Of a DNA stretch of 64,000 bases, positions 53,531 to 62,228 are shown one piece after another (positions within the stretch are counted from its first letter, which is position 1; each line of letters opens with the position of its first letter). This stretch comes from Paenibacillus durus ATCC 35681 (lineage in GTDB: Bacteria > Bacillota > Bacilli > Paenibacillales > Paenibacillaceae), in the NCBI RefSeq assembly GCF_000993825.1, contig NZ_CP011114.1, forward strand, positions 5,022,001 to 5,086,000, given 5' to 3'. The position numbers and the translations under genes are program-made. Below the pieces are notes generated by a model that saw only the letters and a list, made by a program, of their open reading frames with translations, did no database searches and had not been told where the DNA came from.

Positions 53531-53567
53531 GTGCCTTTGGCCTACCCTGACACCGGCCGGGATTTTT
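53515..53567 (+). terminator. riboswitch expression-platform terminator
   Basis: TCCTGGC (53515-53521) can pair with GCCGGGA (53556-53562), enclosing GGGT/ACCC (53529-53532 with 53544-53547), and is followed by five T bases. The left arm is the 3' side of P3 and the ligand-specificity base of the aptamer, so terminator and aptamer cannot form together. Ligand binding should therefore favour read-through, an 'on' switch. Confidence 0.65.
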
Positions 53568-53617
53568 GTTGTGCCGCCCTTACTTTGGATGGATAAATTC
53601 GATTTCTGGAGGAACAG

Positions 53618-55048
53618 ATGAGTAAATATGATGTAATCGTCGTTGGCGCCGGCCCTGCCGGGATTTTTACCTGTTATGAGCTGACCCGGAAGGCCCCGCA
53701 TTGGAAAGTGCTGTTGATAGACAAGGGACATGACATCTATAAGCGCAGCTGCCCGATTATGGAGGACAAGATTCAGTTCTGTCCGCCGGCTGCTGGACGC
53801 AAGGAATTTGCCGGATGTCTACCGGCCTGTTCCATTACCGCAGGCTTTGGAGGGGCGGGGGCGTACAGCGACGGAAAGTTCAATATTACGACCGAATTCG
53901 GGGGATGGATGACCGATTATCTGCCTCCCTCCAAAGTGCTGGAGCTGATCCGCTACGTCGATGACATCAATTTGGAGCATGGGGCGACGGAGACGATCAC
54001 CGATCCCACAACCGAACCGATCCGGCGCATCGAGCAGCGCGGGTACGCGGCGGGACTCAAGCTGCTGCGGGCGCAGGTGCGCCATCTGGGAACGGAGCAG
54101 AACCTGGAAATCCTGAAGTCGATTTACGAGTACTTGCGCACCCGGATTGATATGCTGTTCAAGACGGAAGTGCAGGACATTGAGACGGTTAATGATAACG
54201 GCACGCACCGGGTTACGGGCGTTACGCTGAAGAACGGGGAGACTTACGAGACGGGACTAGCTATGGTCGCTCCGGGACGCGACGGTTCCGCCTGGCTTAC
54301 GGATGTGCTGAAGAGACACCGGCTGAAGATGTACAATAACCAGGTGGACGTCGGCGTCCGGGTGGAAACCTCGGATGTCGTGATGCAGGAGATTAACGAG
54401 CATCTCTATGAAGGCAAGTTCATTTTTAATACCTCGGTCGGCACCCGGGTCCGCACGTTCTGCAGCAATCCTTCCGGACATGTTGTTGTGGAGAATCACA
54501 GCGGGGTTATGGCGGCGAACGGACACTCGTACAAGGACCCTGCGCTCGGTTCCACTAACACCAACTTTGCGCTGCTTGTTTCCCATAAATTCACCGAGCC
54601 GTTCGATAAGCCCAATGAGTATGCGCGCGAAATTTGCAAACGGGCGAACGACCTGTCGAGCGGCGGAGTTATCGTGCAGAAATACGGGGATATTTTGCGG
54701 GGACGCCGTTCCACCGGGACGAGAATCGCCGAAGGCTTCGTCGAGCCTACGCTCAAAGAAGCGGTCCCGGGCGACCTTGGACTTGTGCTGCCTTACAATA
54801 CGATGAAGAGTCTCATCGAAATGGTCGAGGCGCTGGAAAAGGTAACGCCGGGCATCGCCTCCGAGCATACGCTCTTCTATGGAGTGGAAGCCAAGTTCTA
54901 TTCGGCCCGTCCGAAGCTGTCCGAGACGTTCGAGACGGAAATTTCCGGCCTCTACTGCGGCGGAGACGGCGCAGGCATCACGCGGGGACTCGCCCAGGCG
55001 GGCGCGGCGGGTGTTTGGGTTGCGCGGGGCATGCTTGACCGGGCTTAG
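53618..55048 (+). CDS. COG2509-type FAD-dependent protein
   Basis: 476 residues. The N-terminal dinucleotide fold VIVVGAGPAGIFTCYELTRK binds FAD; GFGGAGAYSDGKFNITTEFGGWM and MVAPGRDGSAWLTDVLKRH and the C-terminal GLYCGGDGAGITRGLAQAGAAGVWVARGML closing the FAD site are characteristic of COG2509, uncharacterised FAD-dependent dehydrogenases. The CPI-MEDK-QFCPP and CLPACSI region has five cysteines that may coordinate something. Its mRNA carries a purine riboswitch, so its activity may relate to purine or flavin metabolism. No operon partner; terminator at 55097. Confidence 0.78.
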   Translation: MSKYDVIVVGAGPAGIFTCYELTRKAPHWKVLLIDKGHDIYKRSCPIMEDKIQFCPPAAGRKEFAGCLPACSITAGFGGAGAYSDGKFNITTEFGGWMTDYLPPSKVLELIRYVDDINLEHGATETITDPTTEPIRRIEQRGYAAGLKLLRAQVRHLGTEQNLEILKSIYEYLRTRIDMLFKTEVQDIETVNDNGTHRVTGVTLKNGETYETGLAMVAPGRDGSAWLTDVLKRHRLKMYNNQVDVGVRVETSDVVMQEINEHLYEGKFIFNTSVGTRVRTFCSNPSGHVVVENHSGVMAANGHSYKDPALGSTNTNFALLVSHKFTEPFDKPNEYAREICKRANDLSSGGVIVQKYGDILRGRRSTGTRIAEGFVEPTLKEAVPGDLGLVLPYNTMKSLIEMVEALEKVTPGIASEHTLFYGVEAKFYSARPKLSETFETEISGLYCGGDGAGITRGLAQAGAAGVWVARGMLDRA

Positions 55049-55096
55049 GCCGTTGGAGCCGCACGCGGATCAACAGGTCTTTCAATTAACAAGCAA

Positions 55097-55149
55097 GGGA
55101 AGCTGCTCGTTCTCCTTACTGCAAGGAGGCGGAGGCTTTCCTTTTTTTC
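55097..55149 (+). terminator. terminator of the flavoprotein gene
   Basis: GGGAAGC/GGCTTTCC outer stem with inner CTCCTT/AAGGAG and a T run at 55142-55148. Confidence 0.75.
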
Positions 55150-55150
55150 G

Positions 55151-55179
55151 TGGACATTCATGGGCCATCTGTCTATAAT
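55151..55179 (+). promoter_or_regulatory. promoter of the LytS-type kinase gene
   Basis: TGGACA (55151-55156) and TATAAT (55174-55179) at 17 bases; 35 bases before the start codon. Confidence 0.65.
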
Positions 55180-55214
55180 GACCGATATATTTTAATAATG
55201 GGGGCAAGGAAGCG

Positions 55215-56879
55215 ATGCAGTATACGTTCGTCATCCTGCTGCAGCTGCTGGAACGCGCGGCGCTGCTGCTTATGACTCTGTTTGTATTGACCCGGGTGCC
55301 GCGCTTCAAGGAGATTTTTCAAAAAAGAGCCTACACTCCGCAGGAACTGTTTATTGCAACCGTCATTTTCAGCCTGTTCGCCATATTCAGCACGTACAGC
55401 GGAATTAAGGTGGAGGGCTCGCTTGTCAATGTGCGGATCGTGGCGATCATGGCCGGCGGCATTCTGTTCGGACCCTGGGTAGGGATGATTACCGGTCTGA
55501 TCTCCGGCGTCCACCGGTTTCTGATCGATATCGGCGGCGTCACCTCGGTGCCCTGTCTGATTACCAGCATCATAACCGGCGTCGTCTCGGGAATCATCTA
55601 CCGCCGCACGTCCGCCGAGCGCCGCTGGCAGGCCGGAATTCTGGCGGGAATGGGCTGCGAAGCGCTGACGATGCTGCTCATTCTCGTCATGGCCCATCCG
55701 GCGTCGCTTGGCGTTGAGATTGTATCGAAGATTGCCTTTCCGATGATTATGAGCCAGGTCAGCGTCGGACTCATTGTCATGCTCGTTCAGAGCGTGGAAG
55801 GGGAGAAGGAGCGGATCGCCGCAAGGCAGTCCAAGCTGGCCCTGGATATTGCGAACAAGACACTGCCCTATTTTCGCAGCATCAATCCACAGTCTCTGCG
55901 TAAAATATGCACGATCATCAAAGAAGACATCGGTGCGGACGCGGTTGCGATTACGGATACCCGGTGGATTCGCGCCTATGTCGGCATCGGTGAAGAGTAT
56001 TACGCCGAGAAGAACGAGATTATCAGCGAGGAAACGAAAATCACGCTGTCCAGCGGGGAGATTACGATCCGTAATAATGATACCGACTACAATAATCAGC
56101 ATATCAAATCGCTCATCATCATTCCGCTGAAGGAAAAGGGCATCGTTACCGGCGCGCTCAAAATCTACTACACGAAGGCCCACAAAATCACGTATTCCCT
56201 GCAGGCGATGGCCATCGGCCTGTCGCAGATGATCTCCACGCTGATGGAGGTTTCGCGGGTGGAAGACATCAAGGAGATGGCGAACAAGGCGGAGCTGAAG
56301 GCGCTGCAGACCCGCATTAATCCTCATTTTCTGTTCAACGCGCTGAACGCCATCGTTTCTTCGATCCGTATTGACCCGGACAAGGCCAGGGAGCTTATCA
56401 TCAATCTGTCGGGTTATATGCGGTACAACCTGGAGCTGACGGACGACTTTATCGATATCCGCAAGGAACTTCAGCAGGTCCGGCATTATGTGGAGATCGA
56501 GAAAGCGCGCTTCGGAAGACGCCTTAAAGTACTCTACGATATCGACGATGAGACGGAGGTGCGCATCCCGAGCCTGATTATCCAGCCCTTGGTGGAAAAT
56601 GCAATTGTGCATGGCATACTGAAAGGCCGGGGCGTGGGAACGGTGATCATTTCGGTCAAGGACCGGGGGGACAGCGTACGCATCGGCATCCGCGACACCG
56701 GGGTAGGCATCGGTGAGGAAACGATTCAGAAGGTGTATGATGGCAGCATGCCGGAGAATAAGATCGGGTTGTTCAACGTGCATCAGCGGGTGAAGCTGAT
56801 TTACGGCGAGGGACTGACGATCACAAGGCTGGATAAAGGGACCGATATTACTTTTGATGTCAAAAAGGAGAGCCGATGA
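55215..56879 (+). CDS. LytS-family sensor histidine kinase
   Basis: 554 residues. About five to six N-terminal helices (1-195) with [22 protein letters not shown] and [20 protein letters not shown] resemble the 5TM-5TMR_LYT sensor; a GAF-like part follows (210-350), then the histidine kinase [17 protein letters not shown] (H371) and [13 protein letters not shown] and [10 protein letters not shown] for ATP binding. LytS/BtsS/YpdA-type kinases respond to pyruvate in several bacteria. It overlaps the response-regulator gene by four bases (ATGA). ATG follows GCAAGGAAG. The OFA transporter downstream supports pyruvate or a related acid as signal. Confidence 0.88.
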   Translation: MQYTFVILLQLLERAALLLMTLFVLTRVPRFKEIFQKRAYTPQELFIATVIFSLFAIFSTYSGIKVEGSLVNVRIVAIMAGGILFGPWVGMITGLISGVHRFLIDIGGVTSVPCLITSIITGVVSGIIYRRTSAERRWQAGILAGMGCEALTMLLILVMAHPASLGVEIVSKIAFPMIMSQVSVGLIVMLVQSVEGEKERIAARQSKLALDIANKTLPYFRSINPQSLRKICTIIKEDIGADAVAITDTRWIRAYVGIGEEYYAEKNEIISEETKITLSSGEITIRNNDTDYNNQHIKSLIIIPLKEKGIVTGALKIYYTKAHKITYSLQAMAIGLSQMISTLMEVSRVEDIKEMANKAELKALQTRINPHFLFNALNAIVSSIRIDPDKARELIINLSGYMRYNLELTDDFIDIRKELQQVRHYVEIEKARFGRRLKVLYDIDDETEVRIPSLIIQPLVENAIVHGILKGRGVGTVIISVKDRGDSVRIGIRDTGVGIGEETIQKVYDGSMPENKIGLFNVHQRVKLIYGEGLTITRLDKGTDITFDVKKESR

Positions 56880-57601
56880 GAGCGATAATCGTAGAAGATG
56901 AAGAGCTGGCCAGACAGGAACTTGCCTATCTAATCCGGGCGAACAGCGGCATCGAGATCGTCGCCCAATTTGAGGACGGTCTGGACGCGCTGAAATTTTT
57001 GCAGACCCAGGAAGTCGATGTGCTGTTTCTTGACATCAATATTCCTTCTGTGGACGGCGTGCTGTTGGCCCAGAATATCAGCAGATTTTCCGTAAAGCCC
57101 CATATTGTGTTCATCACCGCTTATAAGGAGCATGCAGCCGAAGCGTTCGAGATCGAAGCGTTCGATTATATCCTGAAGCCGTACAGCGAAACCAGGATTA
57201 AGGGGATGCTGGGCAAGCTGGAGGCGGCCTTTGCGCAGCGGTCCGGCGGGGAAGAAGAGCGCAGTCCGGTCAGCAACAAGATCAATTTGTGGAAAAATGA
57301 AAAAATTATCGTCGTCGACGCCGATGACATTTACTATGCCTCAGCTCAGGAGAAGACGACGAGTGTTTATACGCGAAACGAAGAGTACTCCATGGGAGTC
57401 AGCATCAGCGAGTTTCACGGTCGGCTGCCGCAGGAACGTTTTTTTCGCTGCCATCGATCTTTTGTCGTCAACCTGTCCAAAATCAAGGAAATCATCCCCT
57501 GGTTCAATAATACGTATCTGCTGAGGCTGCGTGATCTTGACTTTGAGGTGCCGGTCAGCCGGAGCAAGGTTAAAGAATTCAGGCAGATTATGCGGCTGTA
57601 G
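56876..57601 (+). CDS. LytTR-family response regulator
   Basis: 241 residues. Receiver domain with acidic VEDEE, phosphoacceptor D53 (LFLDINIPS) and K101 (YILKPYSE). The C-terminal LytTR domain is at about 135-240: [47 protein letters not shown] and [17 protein letters not shown]. It binds direct repeats to activate promoters, usually a transporter gene nearby. Partner of the upstream kinase. A fitting direct repeat begins two bases after its stop codon. Confidence 0.9.
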   Translation: MRAIIVEDEELARQELAYLIRANSGIEIVAQFEDGLDALKFLQTQEVDVLFLDINIPSVDGVLLAQNISRFSVKPHIVFITAYKEHAAEAFEIEAFDYILKPYSETRIKGMLGKLEAAFAQRSGGEEERSPVSNKINLWKNEKIIVVDADDIYYASAQEKTTSVYTRNEEYSMGVSISEFHGRLPQERFFRCHRSFVVNLSKIKEIIPWFNNTYLLRLRDLDFEVPVSRSKVKEFRQIMRL

Positions 57602-57602
57602 A

Positions 57603-57633
57603 GGCAGTTCATTCCTTCTTTCTGTCATTTCGT
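57603..57633 (+). promoter_or_regulatory. LytTR direct-repeat site upstream of the OFA transporter
   Basis: GGCAGTTCAT (57603-57612) and GTCATTTCGT (57624-57633) are direct repeats with an 11-base spacer. They match GGCATTTCAT, the repeat bound by YpdB upstream of yhjX in E. coli, at 9 and 8 of 10 positions with the same spacing. A possible -10 TACAAT is at 57666-57671. Confidence 0.65.
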
Positions 57634-57728
57634 TCCGTATTTGATCCGCATTTTTACAGGCGAGTTACAATAAAAAGGTAAAAAGCGCTCATGAACGCGG
57701 CAATAACGGACGAAAGAAGGAAATGACC

Positions 57729-58979
57729 ATGTCGGTAGGAACTAAAGCAAACAACCGCTTCCTCATTGTACTGGGAACAATCATTATGCAGATGGGTCTG
57801 GGTACCATTTATACATGGAGCTTGTTCAACCAGCCTCTCGTAACCAAATTTGGCTGGCAGCTAAGCTCGGTATCCACTACCTTTTCTATAACGAGCTTTG
57901 CGCTGGCATTCGCGACACTATTTGCGGGCAAGCTTCAGGATAAAATCGGGCTTCGCCGCCTGACCGCTGTGGCTGGAGTTATGCTCGGTCTCGGTCTAAT
58001 GTTCAGCTCGCAGGCAAGCTCGCTGCCGATGCTCTACCTGCTGGCAGGGGTCATTGCCGGGTATGCGGACGGAACGGCTTACATCACTTCGCTGTCGAAC
58101 CTGATTAAATGGTTTCCTAACCGCAAAGGTCTCATTTCGGGAGTGTCGGTCGGCGCTTACGGAACAGGAAGCCTGGTCTTCAAATATGTGAACGGCAGTC
58201 TGATCAGTTCGGTCGGCGTATCCCGGGCGTTTCTGTACTGGGGCATGATCGTCATGGTAATGGTTATCATTGGCTCCCTGCTTGTGCGTGAGGCTTCGGT
58301 TGTCAAAGCTTCCTCGTCTCCCTCGGCGGCAGATGCCGGAGTCAAGGATTACACGGTCGGCGAAATGCTGCGCACCAAGCAAGCCTATCTGCTGTTTGTC
58401 ATTTTCTTCACCGCCTGCATGAGCGGCCTTTATTTGATCGGTATCGTAAAGGATATCGGTGTGAAGCTGGCCGGATTGGATGTGCAGACCGCGGCCAACG
58501 CGGTGGCGATGATCGCTATCTTCAACACGGCGGGACGCCTTATTCTCGGCGCGCTGTCCGACAAAGTGAGCCGCCTGAAGCTGGTTGGCGTGACAATGGC
58601 CGTTACCGCTGTTGCTACTCTGACTCTGAGCTTCGCGCAGCTGAACTTCGGACTGTTCTTCGCCTGCGTAGCCGCTATCGCCTTCTGCTTCGGCGGCAAT
58701 ATTACCGTCTTTCCGGCGATTGCCAGCGACTTCTTCGGCCTGAAGAACCACAACAAGAATTATGGCATCATCTATCAAGGCTTTGGGCTGGGCGCATTGT
58801 CCGGCTCGATCATCGCGGCCTTCCTTGGCGGATTCAAACCGACCTTCGTTACCATTGGGGTGCTGTGCGCGATTGCCTGCCTGATCGCCGTATCTCTGAA
58901 ACCGCCGGTTGGAGCGCGCAAGGAACGCAAACGGAATACGGAGGTTCCAAGCCGCACCGCGTACGGACGGATCTCTTAA
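57729..58979 (+). CDS. OFA-family MFS transporter (YhjX-like)
   Basis: 416 residues with twelve helices. MQMGLGTIYTWSLFNQPLV, GYADGTAYITSLSNLIKWFPNRKGLISGVSVGAYGTGS are hallmarks of the oxalate/formate antiporter group, which includes the pyruvate-linked YhjX. The ATG at 57729 fits the AAGGAA ribosome site better than the ATG at 57723. It lies downstream of a LytS/LytTR pair and of a direct repeat that fits that regulator. I infer it moves pyruvate or another short acid. Two terminators follow. Confidence 0.88.
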   Translation: MSVGTKANNRFLIVLGTIIMQMGLGTIYTWSLFNQPLVTKFGWQLSSVSTTFSITSFALAFATLFAGKLQDKIGLRRLTAVAGVMLGLGLMFSSQASSLPMLYLLAGVIAGYADGTAYITSLSNLIKWFPNRKGLISGVSVGAYGTGSLVFKYVNGSLISSVGVSRAFLYWGMIVMVMVIIGSLLVREASVVKASSSPSAADAGVKDYTVGEMLRTKQAYLLFVIFFTACMSGLYLIGIVKDIGVKLAGLDVQTAANAVAMIAIFNTAGRLILGALSDKVSRLKLVGVTMAVTAVATLTLSFAQLNFGLFFACVAAIAFCFGGNITVFPAIASDFFGLKNHNKNYGIIYQGFGLGALSGSIIAAFLGGFKPTFVTIGVLCAIACLIAVSLKPPVGARKERKRNTEVPSRTAYGRIS

Positions 58980-59085
58980 AGGCAGCAGTAAGTTTCAAAT
59001 GATGTCGGAACTCGGCGAGACCGCCCACACAAGTTTACAATAACCTGTTAAAAAGAATAGAAAAAGGGCGGCAAACATGTAAGGA

Positions 59086-59131
59086 GACTGTTCCCTGAGG
59101 GTCGTACCTGGCCTGAAGGAACAGTCTTTTT
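59086..59131 (+). terminator. first of two tandem terminators after the OFA gene
   Basis: GACTGTTCC pairs with GGAACAGTC followed by five T bases. It is about 105 bases after the OFA stop codon. Confidence 0.8.
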
Positions 59132-59145
59132 CAAACTATAAACGA

Positions 59146-59192
59146 GAAACGGATGCCCTCCTCCTGCGAGGACGGGGCAGCCGTTTCTTTTT
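59146..59192 (+). terminator. second tandem terminator
   Basis: GAAACGG (59146-59152) pairs with CCGTTTC (59181-59187), with an inner TGCCC/GGGCA stem and a T run. The double terminators isolate the OFA unit from the hydrolase gene. Confidence 0.75.
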
Positions 59193-59266
59193 ATATGCGA
59201 ACACACTTTCGCTATCAGGGATATAGTGGTAAGATAATAGAGTCTGGAAGGGAGAGGAAACGATAG

Positions 59267-60088
59267 ATGCCATACTGTAAAACCGGGAAAGCGGAGCTTT
59301 ATTATGAGGATTGGGGCGAAGGCAGGCCCATAGTGATGATCCACGGTTTCAGTCCCGACCATCGGCTGATGAGCGGCTGTATGGAACCTGTATTTAGGGA
59401 GAAAAAAGGCTGGAGACGGTTGTACATCGATCTGCCGGGAATGGGCAAGTCACGCCATTATCAGGATATCGGCAGCTCGGACGAGATGCTCGAAGCGGTG
59501 TTGTCTTTTCTGGATACCGTACTTCCGGATGAGACCTATTGTTTGGTTGGGGAATCTTATGGCGGCTATATGGTCAGGGGAATTATTGCAGATCGTCCGG
59601 AACAAGTGGATGGCGCAGCTTTGATTTGTCCAATGATTATACCGGAGAAAAAGGACAGGGAGCTTCCCGAACATTCCGTAGTTCATACAGACGCGAATTT
59701 TGTGGAGAAGCTTACAAAGGAACAACGGGACGATTTCCGTTCAATCGGAGTCGTCCTTGATGAATATACCTGGAGTCGCTACAACGAAGAGATCTTATCA
59801 GGCATCCGGTTGGCCGACGAAGATTTTCTGGCTGCCATCAAAGCCCGGTATGGCTTCTCCTTCCCGGTGGATCAGGATGAATTTCATAAACCGGGACTCT
59901 TGGTTACGGGAAGGCAGGATGCCATGACAGGCTATATCGATGCTTTTTCCATCCTGAACAAATATACCCGGACTTCATTTGCGGTGCTGGACCGGGCGGG
60001 TCATAACCTGCAAATCGAGCAGCCGGAGCTGTTCAACGCCTTGATGCAGGAGTGGCTGGACAGGGTAGAAGAGAACGGGATAAGGTAA
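59267..60088 (+). CDS. alpha/beta hydrolase
   Basis: 273 residues. Oxyanion loop HGFSPDHRLM, nucleophile GESYGGYMV, aspartate GRQDAMTGYID and histidine AGHNLQIEQPELF. The GKSRHYQDIGSSDEMLEAVL and lid region are of the general esterase/lipase type. The ATG follows GGGAGAGGAAACG. Substrate unknown. It lies about 90 bases upstream of the aldehyde dehydrogenase gene and may share its transcript. Confidence 0.85.
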   Translation: MPYCKTGKAELYYEDWGEGRPIVMIHGFSPDHRLMSGCMEPVFREKKGWRRLYIDLPGMGKSRHYQDIGSSDEMLEAVLSFLDTVLPDETYCLVGESYGGYMVRGIIADRPEQVDGAALICPMIIPEKKDRELPEHSVVHTDANFVEKLTKEQRDDFRSIGVVLDEYTWSRYNEEILSGIRLADEDFLAAIKARYGFSFPVDQDEFHKPGLLVTGRQDAMTGYIDAFSILNKYTRTSFAVLDRAGHNLQIEQPELFNALMQEWLDRVEENGIR

Positions 60089-60178
60089 TCGGCAGAGGGC
60101 TTTGGGGAAAGGAACGCGCTGCTGCCGCCTTCTTGGCCTTCTTTTACCGGATATGCATCAAACGGAGGATGTTGATGA

Positions 60179-61549
60179 ATGGAGAGCTATGGGTGGCTAA
60201 CGGACAGACAACGGTCTTTTTTTGCAAGCGGGGAGACAAAAAGCTTAGGCTATCGGATCGACGCGCTCCGACGCCTTAAAGCAGGCATACAACAGCGCGA
60301 ACGACAGCTGATCAACGCATTAAAAGCGGATCTGAACAAATCGGAATTCGAAGCTTACATGACGGAAATCGGAATTGTTCTTGAAGAAATCAGCTTCACG
60401 CTGAAGCATTTGCGGGCATGGGCCAAGCCTCGTAAGGTAAAGACGTCGGTTACTCATTTTGGCGCCAGAGGGCGCATTTATTCCGAGCCGTACGGCTTGG
60501 CTTTGATCCTCGCTCCCTGGAATTATCCGTTTCAATTGGCCGCCGCTCCATTGATCGGCGCTATCGCAGCAGGAAACTGCGCGGTCGTGAAGCCGTCGGA
60601 ATTGACCCCGAGAACCTCGGAGACAATCGCAGAGATCATCCGTACAAGCTTTCAGGAAGATTACATTACTGTCGTTCAAGGCGGGATTAAAACGAGCGAG
60701 GCGCTGCTGAGGGAGAAGTTCGACTATATCTTTTTTACCGGGAGTGTTCCGGTCGGGAAGATTATTATGGAAGCCGCCGCTAAGCATCTAACACCGGTGA
60801 CCTTGGAGCTTGGAGGAAAAAGCCCCTGCATCGTTCATGAAGACGCCAATCTCAAGCTGGCCGCGAGGCGTATTGCCTGGGGGAAGTTCATGAACGCCGG
60901 ACAAACGTGCGTAGCGCCGGATTACATCTATGTTCATCAAAGCGTCAAGGAATCTTTCCTAAAGGAGCTGGAAAGCGCGGTAAAGGAGCTATACGGGGAA
61001 CGGCCTCTACTGAATCCGGAGTTTACGCGGATTGTCGGCAGGAAGCATTTTGACCGGCTTAAGGCGTTTCTAAGCAGCGGGACACTGGCATTCGGCGGAG
61101 GAACGGACCCGGAGAAATTAACCATCGAACCGACTGTTCTAACGGATATTAGCTGGGAAGATCCCGTGATGCAGGAGGAAATTTTCGGGCCGCTGCTGCC
61201 GGTGCTGGAATACGGTAATCTGCCGGAGGCGATCAGAGAGATTGGCAACCAGCCGAAGCCGCTTGCGCTGTATTTGTTCACGGAAAGCCAAAGCGTGCAG
61301 GAGGAAATGGGGGAGAGGCTCTCTTTTGGCGGAGGCTGCATCAATGATACGGTGTATCATATTACTTCTCCATACCTGCCGTTTGGCGGGGTAGGCAGCA
61401 GCGGGATGGGAGCGTATCACGGACAAGCGAGCTTCGAGACGTTCTCGCACAGCAAGAGCGTGCTTAAGCAGACGACACGCTTCGATCTCCCGTTCCGGTA
61501 TCCGAACCGGAAGAACGGGCTAAAGATCATCAAGCGGTTCCTGAAATGA
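60179..61549 (+). CDS. aldehyde dehydrogenase, class 3 type
   Basis: 456 residues. LAPWNYPFQLAAAPLIGAIAAGNCAVVKPSE, FFTGSVPVGKIIMEAAAKHLTPVTLELGGKSP (Glu general base) and AGQTCVAPDYI (Cys nucleophile) define the ALDH fold. The class 3 (YwdH/AlkH) type is indicated by FGARGRIYSEPYGL and the shorter length than class 1/2. It oxidises fatty or aromatic aldehydes with NAD(P)+. The ATG is about ten bases behind CGGAGG. Probably co-transcribed with the hydrolase. Confidence 0.9.
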   Translation: MESYGWLTDRQRSFFASGETKSLGYRIDALRRLKAGIQQRERQLINALKADLNKSEFEAYMTEIGIVLEEISFTLKHLRAWAKPRKVKTSVTHFGARGRIYSEPYGLALILAPWNYPFQLAAAPLIGAIAAGNCAVVKPSELTPRTSETIAEIIRTSFQEDYITVVQGGIKTSEALLREKFDYIFFTGSVPVGKIIMEAAAKHLTPVTLELGGKSPCIVHEDANLKLAARRIAWGKFMNAGQTCVAPDYIYVHQSVKESFLKELESAVKELYGERPLLNPEFTRIVGRKHFDRLKAFLSSGTLAFGGGTDPEKLTIEPTVLTDISWEDPVMQEEIFGPLLPVLEYGNLPEAIREIGNQPKPLALYLFTESQSVQEEMGERLSFGGGCINDTVYHITSPYLPFGGVGSSGMGAYHGQASFETFSHSKSVLKQTTRFDLPFRYPNRKNGLKIIKRFLK

Positions 61550-61780
61550 AGGTTATGCTAGGTTGTATCGCGATAGCGGTGATGCATTCGCAAAGGCTTC
61601 CCAAGATCTGGGGTGCTGCAAAACTAGTAGAAGGGGTATCCTGTAAGCGATAAAGGGATTAACTTCAAAGCCTGGACGAAGGATGATAGAGTCTTAGTTT
61701 ATGAAGGCGCATGAATGAGAGGGAAAACGTCCCTTTAATTTAAGGGAAAAGAGACCTTATGCGGGCATATACGGGAAAAG

Positions 61781-61803
61781 CTCCGGCTTATTGGCCGGGG
61801 TTT
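61781..61803 (+). terminator. hairpin with T tail in the gap
   Basis: CTCCGGC (61781-61787) pairs with GCCGGGG (61794-61800) followed by TTT. It may terminate the aldehyde dehydrogenase transcript, about 230 bases late. Confidence 0.45.
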
Positions 61804-61823
61804 CTTATATTTTTGCAAAAACG

Positions 61824-61853
61824 CATAATTAAGAGGGAGGTATTCCCTCTCAG
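61824..61853 (+). repeat. short palindromic repeat, copy D
   Basis: Contains AAGAGGGAGGTATTCCCTCT, where GAGGGAGGTATTCCCTCTC is close to a palindrome. Fifty bases from copy E, same orientation. Confidence 0.5.
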
Positions 61854-61875
61854 GTTAGGCATAAGCTCTCTAGTT

Positions 61876-61905
61876 GAAAAATAAGAGGGAGGAATTCCGT
61901 TTCAG
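61876..61905 (+). repeat. short palindromic repeat, copy E
   Basis: Reads ATAAGAGGGAGGAATTCCGT and shares AGGGAGGAATTCCGTTT with copy C at 8496-8523. Shared by no coding gene here. Confidence 0.5.
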
Positions 61906-62087
61906 CTCAAGATTAGCGCGGGCGAGGTGGTCATGTGACGCCAAACACCGCGCGCGGGGAGCTTCGTGCTGTGCGGCTTTCACGCCATCCGTCCGGCGGT
62001 GAATGAATCCGGGACCTGAGCTGCGGTTATAGAGCGGAAGCATGCGGGACTGTGCCAAAGTATTCGAATTAGATAGGGACGATTCAA

Positions 62088-62131
62088 AAATGACCTCAAA
62101 CTCCACGGGCACGTGGAAGATGAGGTCATTT
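62088..62131 (-). terminator. terminator of the odhA-odhB operon
   Basis: AAATGACCTCA (62088-62098) pairs with TGAGGTCATTT (62121-62131) enclosing CCACG/CGTGG; on the minus strand a TTTTT run follows. It lies about 95 bases after the odhB stop. Confidence 0.85.
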
Positions 62132-62228
62132 AGTGTAACGACATTCCATTTAAAGTAGGGGACTCGGCATCCCGAAATAACGTTTGGGATAGGATTAAAG
62201 AGAGTTAAGGCATCCTTGTCGGACTTCT

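Larger units (their letters stand above)
61550..62228. other. non-coding gap between the aldehyde dehydrogenase and odhB genes
   Basis: About 680 bases with no credible gene. It holds a G+C-rich hairpin with T tail (61781-61803), two copies of the short palindromic repeat (61824, 61876) and the odhB terminator (62088-62131). No other structure or ORF was recognised. Confidence 0.6.
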
